Source: Bifidobacterium merycicum DSM 6492 (lineage in GTDB: Bacteria; Actinomycetota; Actinomycetes; Actinomycetales; Bifidobacteriaceae). From it: a stretch of DNA of 64,000 nucleotides. Position numbers and translations under genes: made by a program. Of the stretch, positions 1 through 8,008 are shown one piece after another; the stretch's first letter is position 1; every line of letters begins with the position of its first letter. Under the pieces are notes generated by a model, which saw only the letters and a list, made by a program, of their open reading frames with translations, had not been told where the DNA came from and did no database searches. The DNA lies in NCBI RefSeq assembly GCF_900129045.1, contig NZ_FQTX01000001.1:248001-312000 (forward strand), given 5' to 3'.

Positions 1-2
1 TC

Positions 3-377
3 GGCAAGGTGTATGAGGCGGCCGCGGCGGAACTGACCGTTGATCAGGTGGTGCAGATTCGTGGCATGGTCGAATTGCGTGATGAGAGCGTGAGCCTGCG
101 TGCCACCGAAATGCAGGTGCCGACGTTGGAGGCTGCGGATGAGCGGCCGGTGATCATCACGTTACCGCAGGCGGCGCTTGACCGGCAGCATATGATGCAG
201 TTGGGGCACGTGCTGACGAATCATCCGGGGTATTGCGAGGTGAAGCTTGCGATCATGGATGCCAAGGGCAATGCCGAGGTGCTGACGTTCGGTGACCGGT
301 TCCGGGTGAAGCGTGATACGAGCCTGTTCGCGGAGATCAAGATTCTGTTCGGGCCGAGCTGTCTGCCGGCTGCTTGA
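3..377 (+). CDS. dnaE: DNA polymerase III alpha subunit, C-terminal end (partial)
   Basis: The open frame enters from the left edge and ends at a TGA at 375-377, giving about 124 residues of a longer protein. The segment has the OB-fold-like C-terminal part of bacterial replicative DnaE: a VDQVVQIRGMVELRD strand pair, then a region ending in FGDRFRVKRDTSLFAEIKILFG. DnaE is the catalytic subunit of the replicative polymerase; this end binds single-stranded DNA and the clamp-loader side. The polymerase active site lies outside the window. No clear terminator follows; a short tandem run of TTGGCTTGGGCGG comes directly after the stop, then a repeat array. The assignment rests on my recognition of the C-terminal pattern, so moderate to good confidence. 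Confidence 0.72.
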   Translation, partial: GKVYEAAAAELTVDQVVQIRGMVELRDESVSLRATEMQVPTLEAADERPVIITLPQAALDRQHMMQLGHVLTNHPGYCEVKLAIMDAKGNAEVLTFGDRFRVKRDTSLFAEIKILFGPSCLPAA

Positions 378-450
378 CGGGTGTTGGCTTGGGCGGGTTG
401 GCTTGGGCGGCTTGCGGGTGGGGGCTGCTCTTGGCGGCTCTTGGTGCGTG

Positions 451-1250
451 GTCATTTGGCGGCATCATCCCTGATTGGCTACGTTGAGTGGTCCTGAGTG
501 TGGCCATTTGGTGATGCTGTCCCTGCCTGCCTTCGCTGATGGGTTCTCAGCGTAGATGTCTGGTGATGTCTTCTCCGTCTGTCTGCATTGAGATGCCCTC
601 AGTGTAGCCATTCGGTGATGTTGTCTCCGTTTGGCTACGTTGAGTGGTCCTGAGTGTGGCTATCTGGTGATGCCTTCTCCATTTGTCTGCACAGGGGAAG
701 AGAAGGCGGAGGAAAGGGTGTGAGCCGGATAAGGGTTCTGAGGATTGCTGCTTGATGATATCTTCTCCGTTTATCCACGCTGAGTTGCGCCAAGCATAGG
801 CATCTGGTGTTTTCCCTTGTTGACTACGTTGACGGATTCTTAGCGTAGTGATTTGGCGACATCATCCCTGATTGGCTACGCTGGCGGGTTCTCAGCGTAG
901 GTGGATGGCGGTTCCATCCCCGTTTTGCTACGTCGATGACCTATCAGTGTAGTGATTTGGCGGTGTCTTCTCCATCTACCTGTATTGAGATGCCCTCAGC
1001 GTAGTGATTTGGTGACATCATCCCTGATTGGCTACGCTGGCGGTTCCTCAGTGTAGCCATTCGGCGGTGTTCTCCCTGTCTGCCTACGTTGAGTGGTTCT
1101 AAACGTAGTTATCTGGTGATGCCTTCTCCATTTGTCTACGTCGGGAGAGGAAAAGGCGGAGGGAAAAGGAGTGATGTGGTAGGGGTGTGCTGAGCGTAGC
1201 CATTTGGTGATGCTGTCCCTGTCTGTCTACACTGGGATCGGCTCGGCGCT
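451..1250 (+). repeat. 52-bp palindromic tandem repeat array A
   Basis: About 14 copies of a degenerate unit. The CTACGCTGAG-like arm recurs at 479, 531, 583, 635, 687, 775, 824, 876, 928, 980, 1032, 1084, 1136 and 1227. Steps are 52 bp except 88 (687 to 775), 49 (775 to 824) and 91 (1136 to 1227). Each unit carries CTACGCTGAG...CTCAGCGTAG (palindrome 1), and the link to the next unit carries TAGCCATTTGGTGA...TCTCCGTTTGGCTA (imperfect palindrome 2). The two long steps contain purine-rich insertions inside palindrome 1. No supported gene lies in this stretch. Confidence 0.92.
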
Positions 1251-1514
1251 GTCTTTCCATGAATCATGCCGACATCATGCATCCATCCGTGTACCGACAT
1301 GATGACATGTCCGCACCCATCCGTATCCCGGCATCTCTGTATCTCCGCATCTTGGCATTCCCATATCTCGCATCCCATCACACGTCATCCAGCAAAAATG
1401 CATCAAAAAGTTATCCACATAGGTAAAACCGTTGGAACACGCGAGCTGAGGAGGTATAAACCACAACCCCCGAAAAAAGATGCCGAACGATCACCGATAG
1501 GCTAGGTTCGACGT
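1251..1514. other. Intergenic stretch with short CATCC/CGACAT iterations
   Basis: 264 bp between repeat array A and the next gene. It holds imperfect short iterations of GCATC, CATCC and CGACAT (about 1268-1380) and then an AT-richer stretch with one DnaA-box match. Small open frames here are composed of the iterations and have no ribosome binding site, so I see no gene. Confidence 0.6.
1411..1419 (+). promoter_or_regulatory. Perfect match to the DnaA box TTATCCACA
   Basis: TTATCCACA at 1411-1419 lies about 95 bp upstream of the gene at 1515. It is the only exact match I noticed in an intergenic stretch. A single box does not make an origin; it could be a DnaA-controlled promoter site or chance. 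Confidence 0.35.
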
Positions 1515-2474
1515 ATGAAGAATCATAGACAAGTAGACAGACTCATATCGGAGGCCAAAGCCGGCCGTCGATGCATACATTCAACGGTGAAATCCGAGGT
1601 TGCGGCGCTGCGCAGAAGAGCCACGGATAATGGGGAACTGGTGCGTGTGATCCCAGGATTCTACGCTCCCCGCGAGTATTGGCATGGTCTTCCTCCGCCG
1701 GAACGTACGCTGCACTTGGCTCGCGCGGTCGGCAAGGAGCATCCGCAATGGGTGTTCGCCGGCACCGTCGCGGCGGCCGCGCATGGACTCGAGCACCAGT
1801 GGGTGCTGCACGATGACATGATCACCATTGCCGACGCTCGTCGGAGGGGCTTCCGTGCGGGCAGCGGGGTGCGGCGCTTGTACGTGCCGGATCGGTGCAG
1901 GCGGTCGGTCGAAACGGTGAATGGGATTCGTGTGACCAATGTGGTGCAGACGGTGTTGGATTGCGCGAGGATGCTTGCGTTTCGGCATGCGTTGCCGATT
2001 GCCGATTCCGCGTTGGCACGTGGCGTCAAGTTGGACGAGCTGCTAGCTGGTTGTACAAAACTGGGCGGTGACATGCGGAAGGTGATGCGCGTATTGAAAC
2101 ATGCCGATGGCGCGAGCGAGAACGGTGGGGAATCGTTGTGCCGTGCGGTGATGATTGAGGGTGGATTCATGGTACCGAGTCTGCAGGTGGTATTCTATGA
2201 TCCCGAATCGAGACGGTTCTATCGGGTGGACTTCATGTGGGTGCTGCCTGATGGTTCGATTATTGTCGGCGAGTTCGATGGGGCCGAGAAATATTTCAAT
2301 CCGCAGATGACCGGTCGAAGGAGCATTCAGGCGACGGTTCAGCAGGAACGTGAACGTGAGGCTGCTTTGCGTCGTGCCGGTGTGCGCGGGATTGTGCGAT
2401 TCACCTATGACGAAGTGGCGGATGCGACGCCGTTGTGGAACAAGCTCGCGCAAGCGGGTATCCCGCGCACCTAG
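1515..2474 (+). CDS. AbiEi-like antitoxin-type protein with DUF559/Vsr-like C-terminal region
   Basis: 319 residues. The N-terminal half (about 1-110) looks like the winged-helix AbiEi-type domain common in actinobacteria: a helical start, then GELVRVIPGFYAPREYW and the AGTVAAAAHGL motif. The C-terminal part (about 205-310) looks like a very-short-patch/DUF559 nuclease fold: RVDFMW, then VGEFDGAEKY, then REREREAALRRAGV. The spaced D and E-x-D residues are compatible with a PD-(D/E)XK-type site. No AbiEii-like toxin gene is adjacent, so this is a solitary protein. No strong ribosome binding site is visible before the ATG. Both flanks are 52-bp repeat arrays, which marks it as an island between housekeeping genes. 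Proteins of this shape are often misnamed in bifidobacterial genomes; the cellular role is unknown. Confidence 0.68.
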   Translation: MKNHRQVDRLISEAKAGRRCIHSTVKSEVAALRRRATDNGELVRVIPGFYAPREYWHGLPPPERTLHLARAVGKEHPQWVFAGTVAAAAHGLEHQWVLHDDMITIADARRRGFRAGSGVRRLYVPDRCRRSVETVNGIRVTNVVQTVLDCARMLAFRHALPIADSALARGVKLDELLAGCTKLGGDMRKVMRVLKHADGASENGGESLCRAVMIEGGFMVPSLQVVFYDPESRRFYRVDFMWVLPDGSIIVGEFDGAEKYFNPQMTGRRSIQATVQQEREREAALRRAGVRGIVRFTYDEVADATPLWNKLAQAGIPRT

Positions 2475-2578
2475 TTTCCAGTTCGCTCCGTCGATTTTTC
2501 TGCCGTTCTCTCCATCCTTGGCCTCTAGGATTCCACGGCTTCACCTTGTCTCCCTCTCGGTGAAGCCGTTTCCCTTGA

Positions 2579-2950
2579 CAACGCTGGCCGTCTCTCAGCG
2601 TAGCTGTTTGGTGATGGCATCTCCGTTTGGCTGCACTGACGGGTCCTTAGCGTAGTGATTCGGTAGCGGTTTCTCCGTTTGGCTACGCTGGGGGTGGCTG
2701 AGCGTGGTTATTTGTCGGTATCGTCTCCGTTTGACTACGCTGGGTGGATTTGAGCGTAGCCATTTAGCGCTATCTTCTCCATTTTTCTATGCTGACAGAT
2801 TCTCGGCGTAGGTATTTGGCGGTGGCATCTCCGTCTGTCTACGTTGGCTGGCTCTCAGCGTGGTCATTTGGGGGAATTGTCTCCGTTTGGCTGCGCTGAG
2901 TTGCCCTCAGCGTAGCCACGTGGGAGAAGCCATCTCCGTTCGGTTGCGCA
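2579..2950 (+). repeat. 52-bp palindromic tandem repeat array B
   Basis: Arms recur at 2579, 2631, 2683, 2735, 2787, 2839, 2891 and about 2944. All steps are 52 bp except the last, which is 53. The sequence pattern is the same as in array A (CTACGCTGAG...CTCAGCGTAG alternating with GCCATTTGG...CTCCGTTTGGC) and in the same orientation. It fills the gap between the AbiEi-like gene and an ABC permease gene. Confidence 0.9.
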
Positions 2951-3098
2951 ACAAGATTTCGCTCTCAGAAAAAATCCATGAATCGTCCAGTTTCAGAGCA
3001 GTGTGTTGCTAGTCAATCGCAAACCTCCGGGAGCATGCTGAGCTGTGACGCGGCGAGCATGGGGTCTGCCGCATGACATATGCCAAGGGAACCACAGT

Positions 3099-4928
3099 AT
3101 GTTCGTGTTGAAAAATGCCTGGAGATCCGTCGTACGCAACGCCGGGCGCAACATACTCATCGTCATCATCGTCGCGGTGATCGCAGCCGCGGCCACCATA
3201 GGACTTGCTATCCGCAACGCCGCGCAGGTCGCGCGTGACACCGGACTGAGTTCAACCACCGTCACCGCAACAATCGCCGTGGATCGCGATCAGATGATGA
3301 GTGGTGCCATGCAATCATCAACCAGTGACGGCAAGCCGGACAAGAACGCCATGCGCGAGGCCCTCGACCAGAACTCGCTGTCCTTGTCCGACTACAAGAA
3401 ATACGCCAAGGCATCCAGCGTTCCGGTGACGACCTACTATACGGAAACCACGTCGGTCAACGGCACCGACGACTTCCAGCCGGTGGAGACCACCACTTCC
3501 AACAGCGAGCGCAGCGATTCGTCCGATTCCTCTTCGTCCGATTCCGTCGATTCGCGTAATGGCGGTGACGCTCCCAGCGGTCAGAACGGCCAGAACGGCC
3601 AGAACGGCCAGAACGGTCAGAGCGGCCAAGGCGGTAACGGCGGCTTCGGCGGTATGACATCCGGTGACTTCTCCCTGGTCGGCTTCTCCTCCGACACCGC
3701 GGTTTCCAACGCATCCAACGGCAGCTTCACCATGGTCAAGGGCAAGGTGTTCGGCTACGGAACGGATTCGGACGGCCAGGTCATCATCCCGCAGGCGCTC
3801 GCCACATTCAACGGTCTGAAGGTCGGCAGCACCATCACCGTCGAGGATCTGAGCGGCAGCGACACCACGTACACGCTCACCGTGGCCGGCATCTACAAGA
3901 ACGACTCGTCCACCGATACCGGTTCGCACGGGCCGATGGGCGGCATATCGTCAGATCCGGACAACGCCATCTACACGTCCGTCAGCACGTTGAAGAAGCT
4001 TGGACTGTCCGCGGAATCCGCAGCAGCGTCATCCAATTCCGCCGATTCGTCCGATTCCGATTCCGCCACCCAAACCTCCGCGTCGCGCACCCAGCTGAGC
4101 TTCTCCTACGTGCTGGGCAGCAAGGACGATTACGAGACCTTCGCCTCCGATGTGAAGAAGGCTGGCCTCGATTCGACGCACAAGGTGTCGTCCGCCGACG
4201 TGGAGAATTACGAGTCCAGCCTCGTGCCGCTCGACAATCTCGCCAAGTTCGCGTTGACCCTGCTGATCATCGTGCTGGTGGTCGGTGCCGCGGTGCTCAT
4301 CGTGATCAACCTGTTCAACATCCGTGAGCGCAAGTATGAGATCGGCGTGCTGACCGCAATCGGCATCACCAAGGCGAAGGTGGTGGCGCAGTTCGTGACC
4401 GAGCTGCTGATCGTCACGATGGCGGGTATCGCGATCGGCGTGGCGGGCGGCGCGGCCGCGTCGGTGCCCGTGTCCAACCAGCTGCTCGCACAGCAGGTTT
4501 CCAGTCAGGAATCGCAGGCGTCGAGCCGCCAGGTGCAGTTCGGGCGTAACGCCGATATGCCGGGTGCGCCGGGCCAGAGCAGCCAGGGTGGTCAGAGTGG
4601 CCAGGGCGGGCAGTCGACTGATTCGGGTCTGTCGGGTCAGTCCGGCCAGTCCAGCCAGTCGACGGACAGCCAGTCCAGCCAGTCGACGGACAGCCAGTCC
4701 AGCCAGTCGAATCAGTCCAACCAGCCGTCCGCGCCGTCCGGCAAGGGTGATGCGCGTGGCTTCGGCAAGGCGGTCGAGTATGTGAGCACGATCAACGCCA
4801 CGGTCAATTTCAAGATCATCGGCGAACTGGTGCTGATCGGTATCGCGCTCACGCTCATCTCCGCATTGGTCGGCGTGGTGGCGATCATACGCTACGAGCC
4901 GTTGCAGATTCTCGCCGACCGTTCCTGA
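3099..4928 (+). CDS. MacB/FtsX-type ABC transporter permease with low-complexity loops
   Basis: 609 residues. The start at 3099 is preferred over an upstream GTG because AAGGGA lies 8-9 bases before it and the product opens MFVLKNAWRSVVRN, typical of the family. One N-terminal membrane segment (about 18-38) is followed by a large extracytoplasmic domain and three C-terminal segments (about 381-404, 431-455, 574-598), the MacB layout. Two low-complexity inserts stand out: a QNG-repeat stretch (about 160-182, 9-bp tandem DNA) and a Ser/Gln/Gly-rich loop (about 490-545, with a 24-bp DNA repeat encoding QSSQSTDS) between the last two membrane segments. The gene precedes an ABC ATPase gene that is frameshifted. 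Substrate cannot be read from the sequence; this family exports peptides or drugs or acts on the envelope. Confidence 0.85.
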   Translation: MFVLKNAWRSVVRNAGRNILIVIIVAVIAAAATIGLAIRNAAQVARDTGLSSTTVTATIAVDRDQMMSGAMQSSTSDGKPDKNAMREALDQNSLSLSDYKKYAKASSVPVTTYYTETTSVNGTDDFQPVETTTSNSERSDSSDSSSSDSVDSRNGGDAPSGQNGQNGQNGQNGQSGQGGNGGFGGMTSGDFSLVGFSSDTAVSNASNGSFTMVKGKVFGYGTDSDGQVIIPQALATFNGLKVGSTITVEDLSGSDTTYTLTVAGIYKNDSSTDTGSHGPMGGISSDPDNAIYTSVSTLKKLGLSAESAAASSNSADSSDSDSATQTSASRTQLSFSYVLGSKDDYETFASDVKKAGLDSTHKVSSADVENYESSLVPLDNLAKFALTLLIIVLVVGAAVLIVINLFNIRERKYEIGVLTAIGITKAKVVAQFVTELLIVTMAGIAIGVAGGAAASVPVSNQLLAQQVSSQESQASSRQVQFGRNADMPGAPGQSSQGGQSGQGGQSTDSGLSGQSGQSSQSTDSQSSQSTDSQSSQSNQSNQPSAPSGKGDARGFGKAVEYVSTINATVNFKIIGELVLIGIALTLISALVGVVAIIRYEPLQILADRS

Positions 4929-5006
4929 CGGCCGTGGCGGGCGAATCTGCGCATCACATGAAGCGTGCAAGAGCAACGATTACGAACGTTTATGAAAGGA
5001 CCTGAT

Positions 5007-5869
5007 ATGACCGACAAGACCAAATCGACAGTGACGGAACCCGCTGATTCGGCCGGACTCGCGACCGAACCCATGATCGAACCCGTCGCGCGTGATCCGC
5101 GCGATCCGGGTGATTCGCGCGATCCGGGTGGTCCGCTCGATCCGAATACGGCGAACAATCCGAACAATCCGAACAACCCAAGCAATCCGAGCACCACGAA
5201 CACTGCAATCCTCGCGCTCGACCATGTCACCTATTCGTATACGAAAGGCGGCAAGAAAGTCATCAACGATCTGAGCCATGACTTCCGGCCTGGCAAACTG
5301 ATCGCCATTACCGGGCCTTCGGGCGCGGGCAAGACGACCGTGCTGTCGCTCCTGTCGGGACTGACGTTGCCCACCGAGGGGCGGGTGATGTACGACGGCA
5401 GGAATCTCGCCGAACTCAACCGGTATCGTTTCCGGACCATGACATCGGCGTGATTTTCCAGAGCTTCAACCTGCTTCCCGCGCTCACCGTGGAGGAGAAC
5501 ATCGTGCTGTCCATGGAGGCGTCCGGGGTGTCGTTCGATAGGCCGAAGCACGAGATCGTGCTGGAATTGCTGCGGAAGGTTCGACTGCCGGAGGAGTATG
5601 CCAAGGAACGTATCCTGCACCTGTCCGGCGGCGAGCAGCAGCGTGTCGCCATTGCGCGGGCGTTGAGCTATGGGCCGAGGGTTGTTCTGGCCGATGAGCC
5701 GACCGGCAATCTTGATATGGCCACGCAGGATGACAGCATGGCGATTTTCCGCGATCTGGCCCATGATGAGGGCAAGTGCGTGATCATCGTGACGCACAGC
5801 CCGGCGGTGGCGGGGCAGTCCGATGAGGTGTTCCAGCTCAAGCCGTTGCGGCGCGGCGGGCGCAGGTAG
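5007..5869 (+). pseudogene. MacB/LolD-type ABC transporter ATPase, frameshifted
   Basis: Translation begins at the ATG at 5007 (AAAGGA 7 bases before). An N-terminal Asp/Pro/Asn-rich linker (about residues 25-65, including NNPNNPNNPSNPS) leads into an ABC domain with Walker A GPSGAGKTT. After RYRFRT the frame is lost near 5438-5444 and stops at 5451-5453. The other frame continues with HDIGVIFQSFNLL, the Q-loop, then LSGGEQQR (signature), VVLADEPTGNLD (Walker B) and the H-loop TH, and ends at 5869. One missing base, for example a C in the ACC of CGGACCATGAC, explains the break. As written, Walker A and the signature are on separate frames, so the product would be non-functional without frameshifting. 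This could be a real mutation or a sequencing error. Confidence 0.85.
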
Positions 5870-5908
5870 GTTCCGTTAGGTTCCGCTGGGTTCCGCTGGG
5901 TTCCGCTG
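5869..5908 (+). repeat. 10-bp tandem repeat GGTTCCGCTG, four copies
   Basis: Starting in the last base of the ABC ATPase stop codon, GGTTCCGTTA is followed by three exact copies of GGTTCCGCTG and a decayed fifth (GATCCGGCGG). A simple-sequence tract likely to vary in copy number. Confidence 0.85.
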
Positions 5909-6018
5909 GATCCGGCGGGCTCGGGTGCGCGGGTGCGTTGGGCTGGCCGGTCGGGCGGCTCGGGGATTCCTGGATTTTCTGGGATTTCCTGGGCCGCTTT
6001 CTGCTTTCGGGGCGGTAC

Positions 6019-6660
6019 CCAGCGTAGTGATTTGGAGATGTCAGCTCCATCTGGCTATGCTGAGGGGCTCTCAGCGTAGTGTTTCGGCGGTGCTGTCTCC
6101 ATCTGGCTACGCTGAGGGGCCGTGAGCGTAGCGATTTGGTGGTGCCGTCTCCATCTATCTACATTGACGGGTCCTGAGTGTAGCTATTTGGTTACGCCGT
6201 CTCCGCTTGTCTACGCTGAGGAGTTCTGAGCGTAGTGATTTAGCGATGGTTTCTCCGTCTGGCTTCGCTGAGGGGCCGTGAGTGTAGCTGTTTGGTTACG
6301 CCGTCTCCGCTTGTCCACGCTGATGGGCCGTGAGCGTAGTGGTTCGGTGGTGCCGTCTCCGTCTGGCTACGCCGGGAGAGGAAAGCGGAGGGACAGGGGA
6401 GAGAGAAAGAGGAGGGAAATGGGCGGAGGTGTATGGAGATGAGAGGGCGGGAATTCTCGGCGTAGCCATTTGGGGATGGTTTCTCCGTCTGGCTTCGCTG
6501 AGGGGCCGTGAGTGTAGCTGTTTGGTTACGCCGTCTCCGCTTGTCCACGCTGAGGGGCCGTGAGCGTAGCTGTTTGGCGGTGTTTCCCCTGTTTGGCCAC
6601 GCTGGTGGCTTCTGAGCGTAGTGGTTTGGTGGTGCCGTCTCCATCTGGTTACGCTGCCCA
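6019..6660 (+). repeat. 52-bp palindromic tandem repeat array C
   Basis: The best-preserved array. Arms occur at 6055, 6107, 6159, 6211, 6263, 6315, 6367, 6493, 6545, 6597 and 6649. Every step is 52 bp except 6367 to 6493 (126 bp), which has a purine-rich insertion of about 74 bp (6371-6448) inside palindrome 1. Units such as CTACGCTGAGGGGC...GAGCGTAG recur nearly verbatim. The array lies between two convergent genes. Open frames that run through it have repetitive products and are not genes. Confidence 0.95.
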
Positions 6661-7067
6661 GCCGTTTCCGGGGTTTGAGGGATTCTTCCTCGGAATCGGA
6701 CAGAATCGGGCTGTTTTTTGTCTGATTTTGGGGATGGGGGATTGGGGCTGAATGGGAGTGCGGAAAACAGAGCGCTTCAACACATACGAAAACGCCCGCT
6801 GCGGTGAGGCAACGGGCATTTTCGCGGAAGAGGGATGATGATAAGGAGGGTGGAGAAGAGCGGAATATAGAGGTTCCCGGGGTCGGAACCGGCGGGGTTG
6901 GGCTCAGCCGGAACCCAGTCCACCGGAACCGGCGGGGTTGGGCTCATCAGAAACCAGTGAAACCGCCGGTTCCAGAACCTCAGCAGAGAATCCCAGCAGA
7001 GACCCCTAAAGAACCCCAGTAAGGGAACTTCTAGTGAGCCCCGGCAAGGAACTTCAGCTCCTGCCGC
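6661..7067. other. Intergenic stretch between array C and fructokinase
   Basis: No gene seen. It contains a bidirectional terminator-like hairpin (6794-6817) and a direct repeat of about 23 bp, beginning CGGAACCGGCGGGG, at 6884 and again at 6924 (40 bp apart). Confidence 0.6.
6794..6817. terminator. Bidirectional terminator-like hairpin
   Basis: GCCCGCTGC, a 6-base loop, then GCAACGGGC (one G-T pair in a 9-bp stem), flanked by GAAAAC on the left and ATTTTC on the right. It is well placed to end the minus-strand regulator/kinase pair or readthrough from the left. Confidence 0.65.
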
Positions 7068-7964
7068 TCACTTGCCGGCCGCGGCGAGGTAATCCGGGAT
7101 CTGCTCCGGGTACTCCGGCCATGCGCCGTTCTGGGTGCATACGAAGGCGGAGGTGTTCACGGCCTTGCGGTGCGCTTCGACCAGGGAATCGCCCTGCAGG
7201 ATGCGTGCGGTGAACGTGCCGGAGAAGGAGTCGCCTGCGCCCACGGTGTCGACCACTTCGACGCGGGCGGTGTCGACGGTGGAGGTTTCGCCCTTTTTGG
7301 AGATGATGGTGGAGTAGGCGGCGCCGGCGGTCAGGATCACGTAGTCGAGGTCGAACTTGTCCATGAACCAGTGGCAGGCGTCTTCACCGGAGGTGCCGCG
7401 GATGTCGAACATGTCGCGCAGGAGCAGGAGCTCTTCGTCGTTGATCTTGAACACGGTGGCGTAGCCGAGCAGTTCTTCGATGAGTTCCTTGGAGTAGTGG
7501 TCGCCGCGCAGGTTGATGTCGAAGAATTTCATTGCGCCGGGCTTGGCGTGCTTGAGCAGTTCGGTGATGGTGGCGTGGGATTCGGGGGAGCGCAGGGCCA
7601 GGGTGCCGTAGCAGATGGCGTCGGCCTGCTGCACGATGTCGATGAGCTGACGGGTGTAGAGGATGTGGTCCCAAGCGACGCCTTTGACGATGGTGTATTC
7701 CGGGATGCCGTTGCGCAGTTCGACTTCGACGGTGGAGGTGGGCCATGCGTTGCGCTGGATGACGGCGTGGATGCCTGCCTTGGCGGTTTCGGCCAGGAGT
7801 TCGTCGCCGAGCTCGTCTTCGCCGACGGCGCTGATGGAGTAGCCTTCGGCGCCGTTCTTCATGGCGTGGTAGGCGAAGTTGACGGGGGCGCCGCCTGCGC
7901 GCTTGCCGGTGGGGAGCATGTCCCAGAGCAGTTCGCCGAGGGAGAGGACGATGGGCTTGGTCAT
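7068..7964 (-). CDS. frk: Fructokinase (PfkB/ribokinase family)
   Basis: 298 residues. PfkB sugar kinases phosphorylate a sugar with ATP. The sequence opens LSLGELLWDM with GGAPVNFAYH (sugar-binding N-terminal motif) and carries the C-terminal family motif DTVGAGDSFSG with the catalytic Asp at about residue 244. Length matches bacterial fructokinases. The start at 7964 has GAAAGGAAC upstream. It lies 44 bp downstream of a ROK regulator gene in the same direction, so the two are likely co-transcribed. Fructose is the likeliest substrate and would feed fructose-6-phosphate into the bifid shunt; another hexose cannot be excluded. Confidence 0.85.
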   Translation of the reverse strand: MTKPIVLSLGELLWDMLPTGKRAGGAPVNFAYHAMKNGAEGYSISAVGEDELGDELLAETAKAGIHAVIQRNAWPTSTVEVELRNGIPEYTIVKGVAWDHILYTRQLIDIVQQADAICYGTLALRSPESHATITELLKHAKPGAMKFFDINLRGDHYSKELIEELLGYATVFKINDEELLLLRDMFDIRGTSGEDACHWFMDKFDLDYVILTAGAAYSTIISKKGETSTVDTARVEVVDTVGAGDSFSGTFTARILQGDSLVEAHRKAVNTSAFVCTQNGAWPEYPEQIPDYLAAAGK

Positions 7965-8008
7965 GATGGGGTTCCTTTCGGTTGGTTGTGGGGTTGTTGT
8001 TGGTGTGT

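Noticed and set aside
771-779. TTATCCACG, near match to a DnaA box inside array A
   Set aside because: It is a variant of the repeat arm (TTGTCCACG and TTGGCTACG occur at the same place in other units), so likely chance.
451-1250. Possible CRISPR array
   Set aside because: Units have no constant repeat/unique spacer split; both halves are related in every unit, and no cas genes are near.
1136-1505. Small frames in both directions before the AbiEi-like gene
   Set aside because: Made of CATCC/GCATC iterations, no ribosome binding site, no motif.
5925-6751. Several 60-135-residue frames through array C
   Set aside because: Their products repeat SGYAEGP and NHYAQ-like words produced by the 52-bp units and lack ribosome binding sites.
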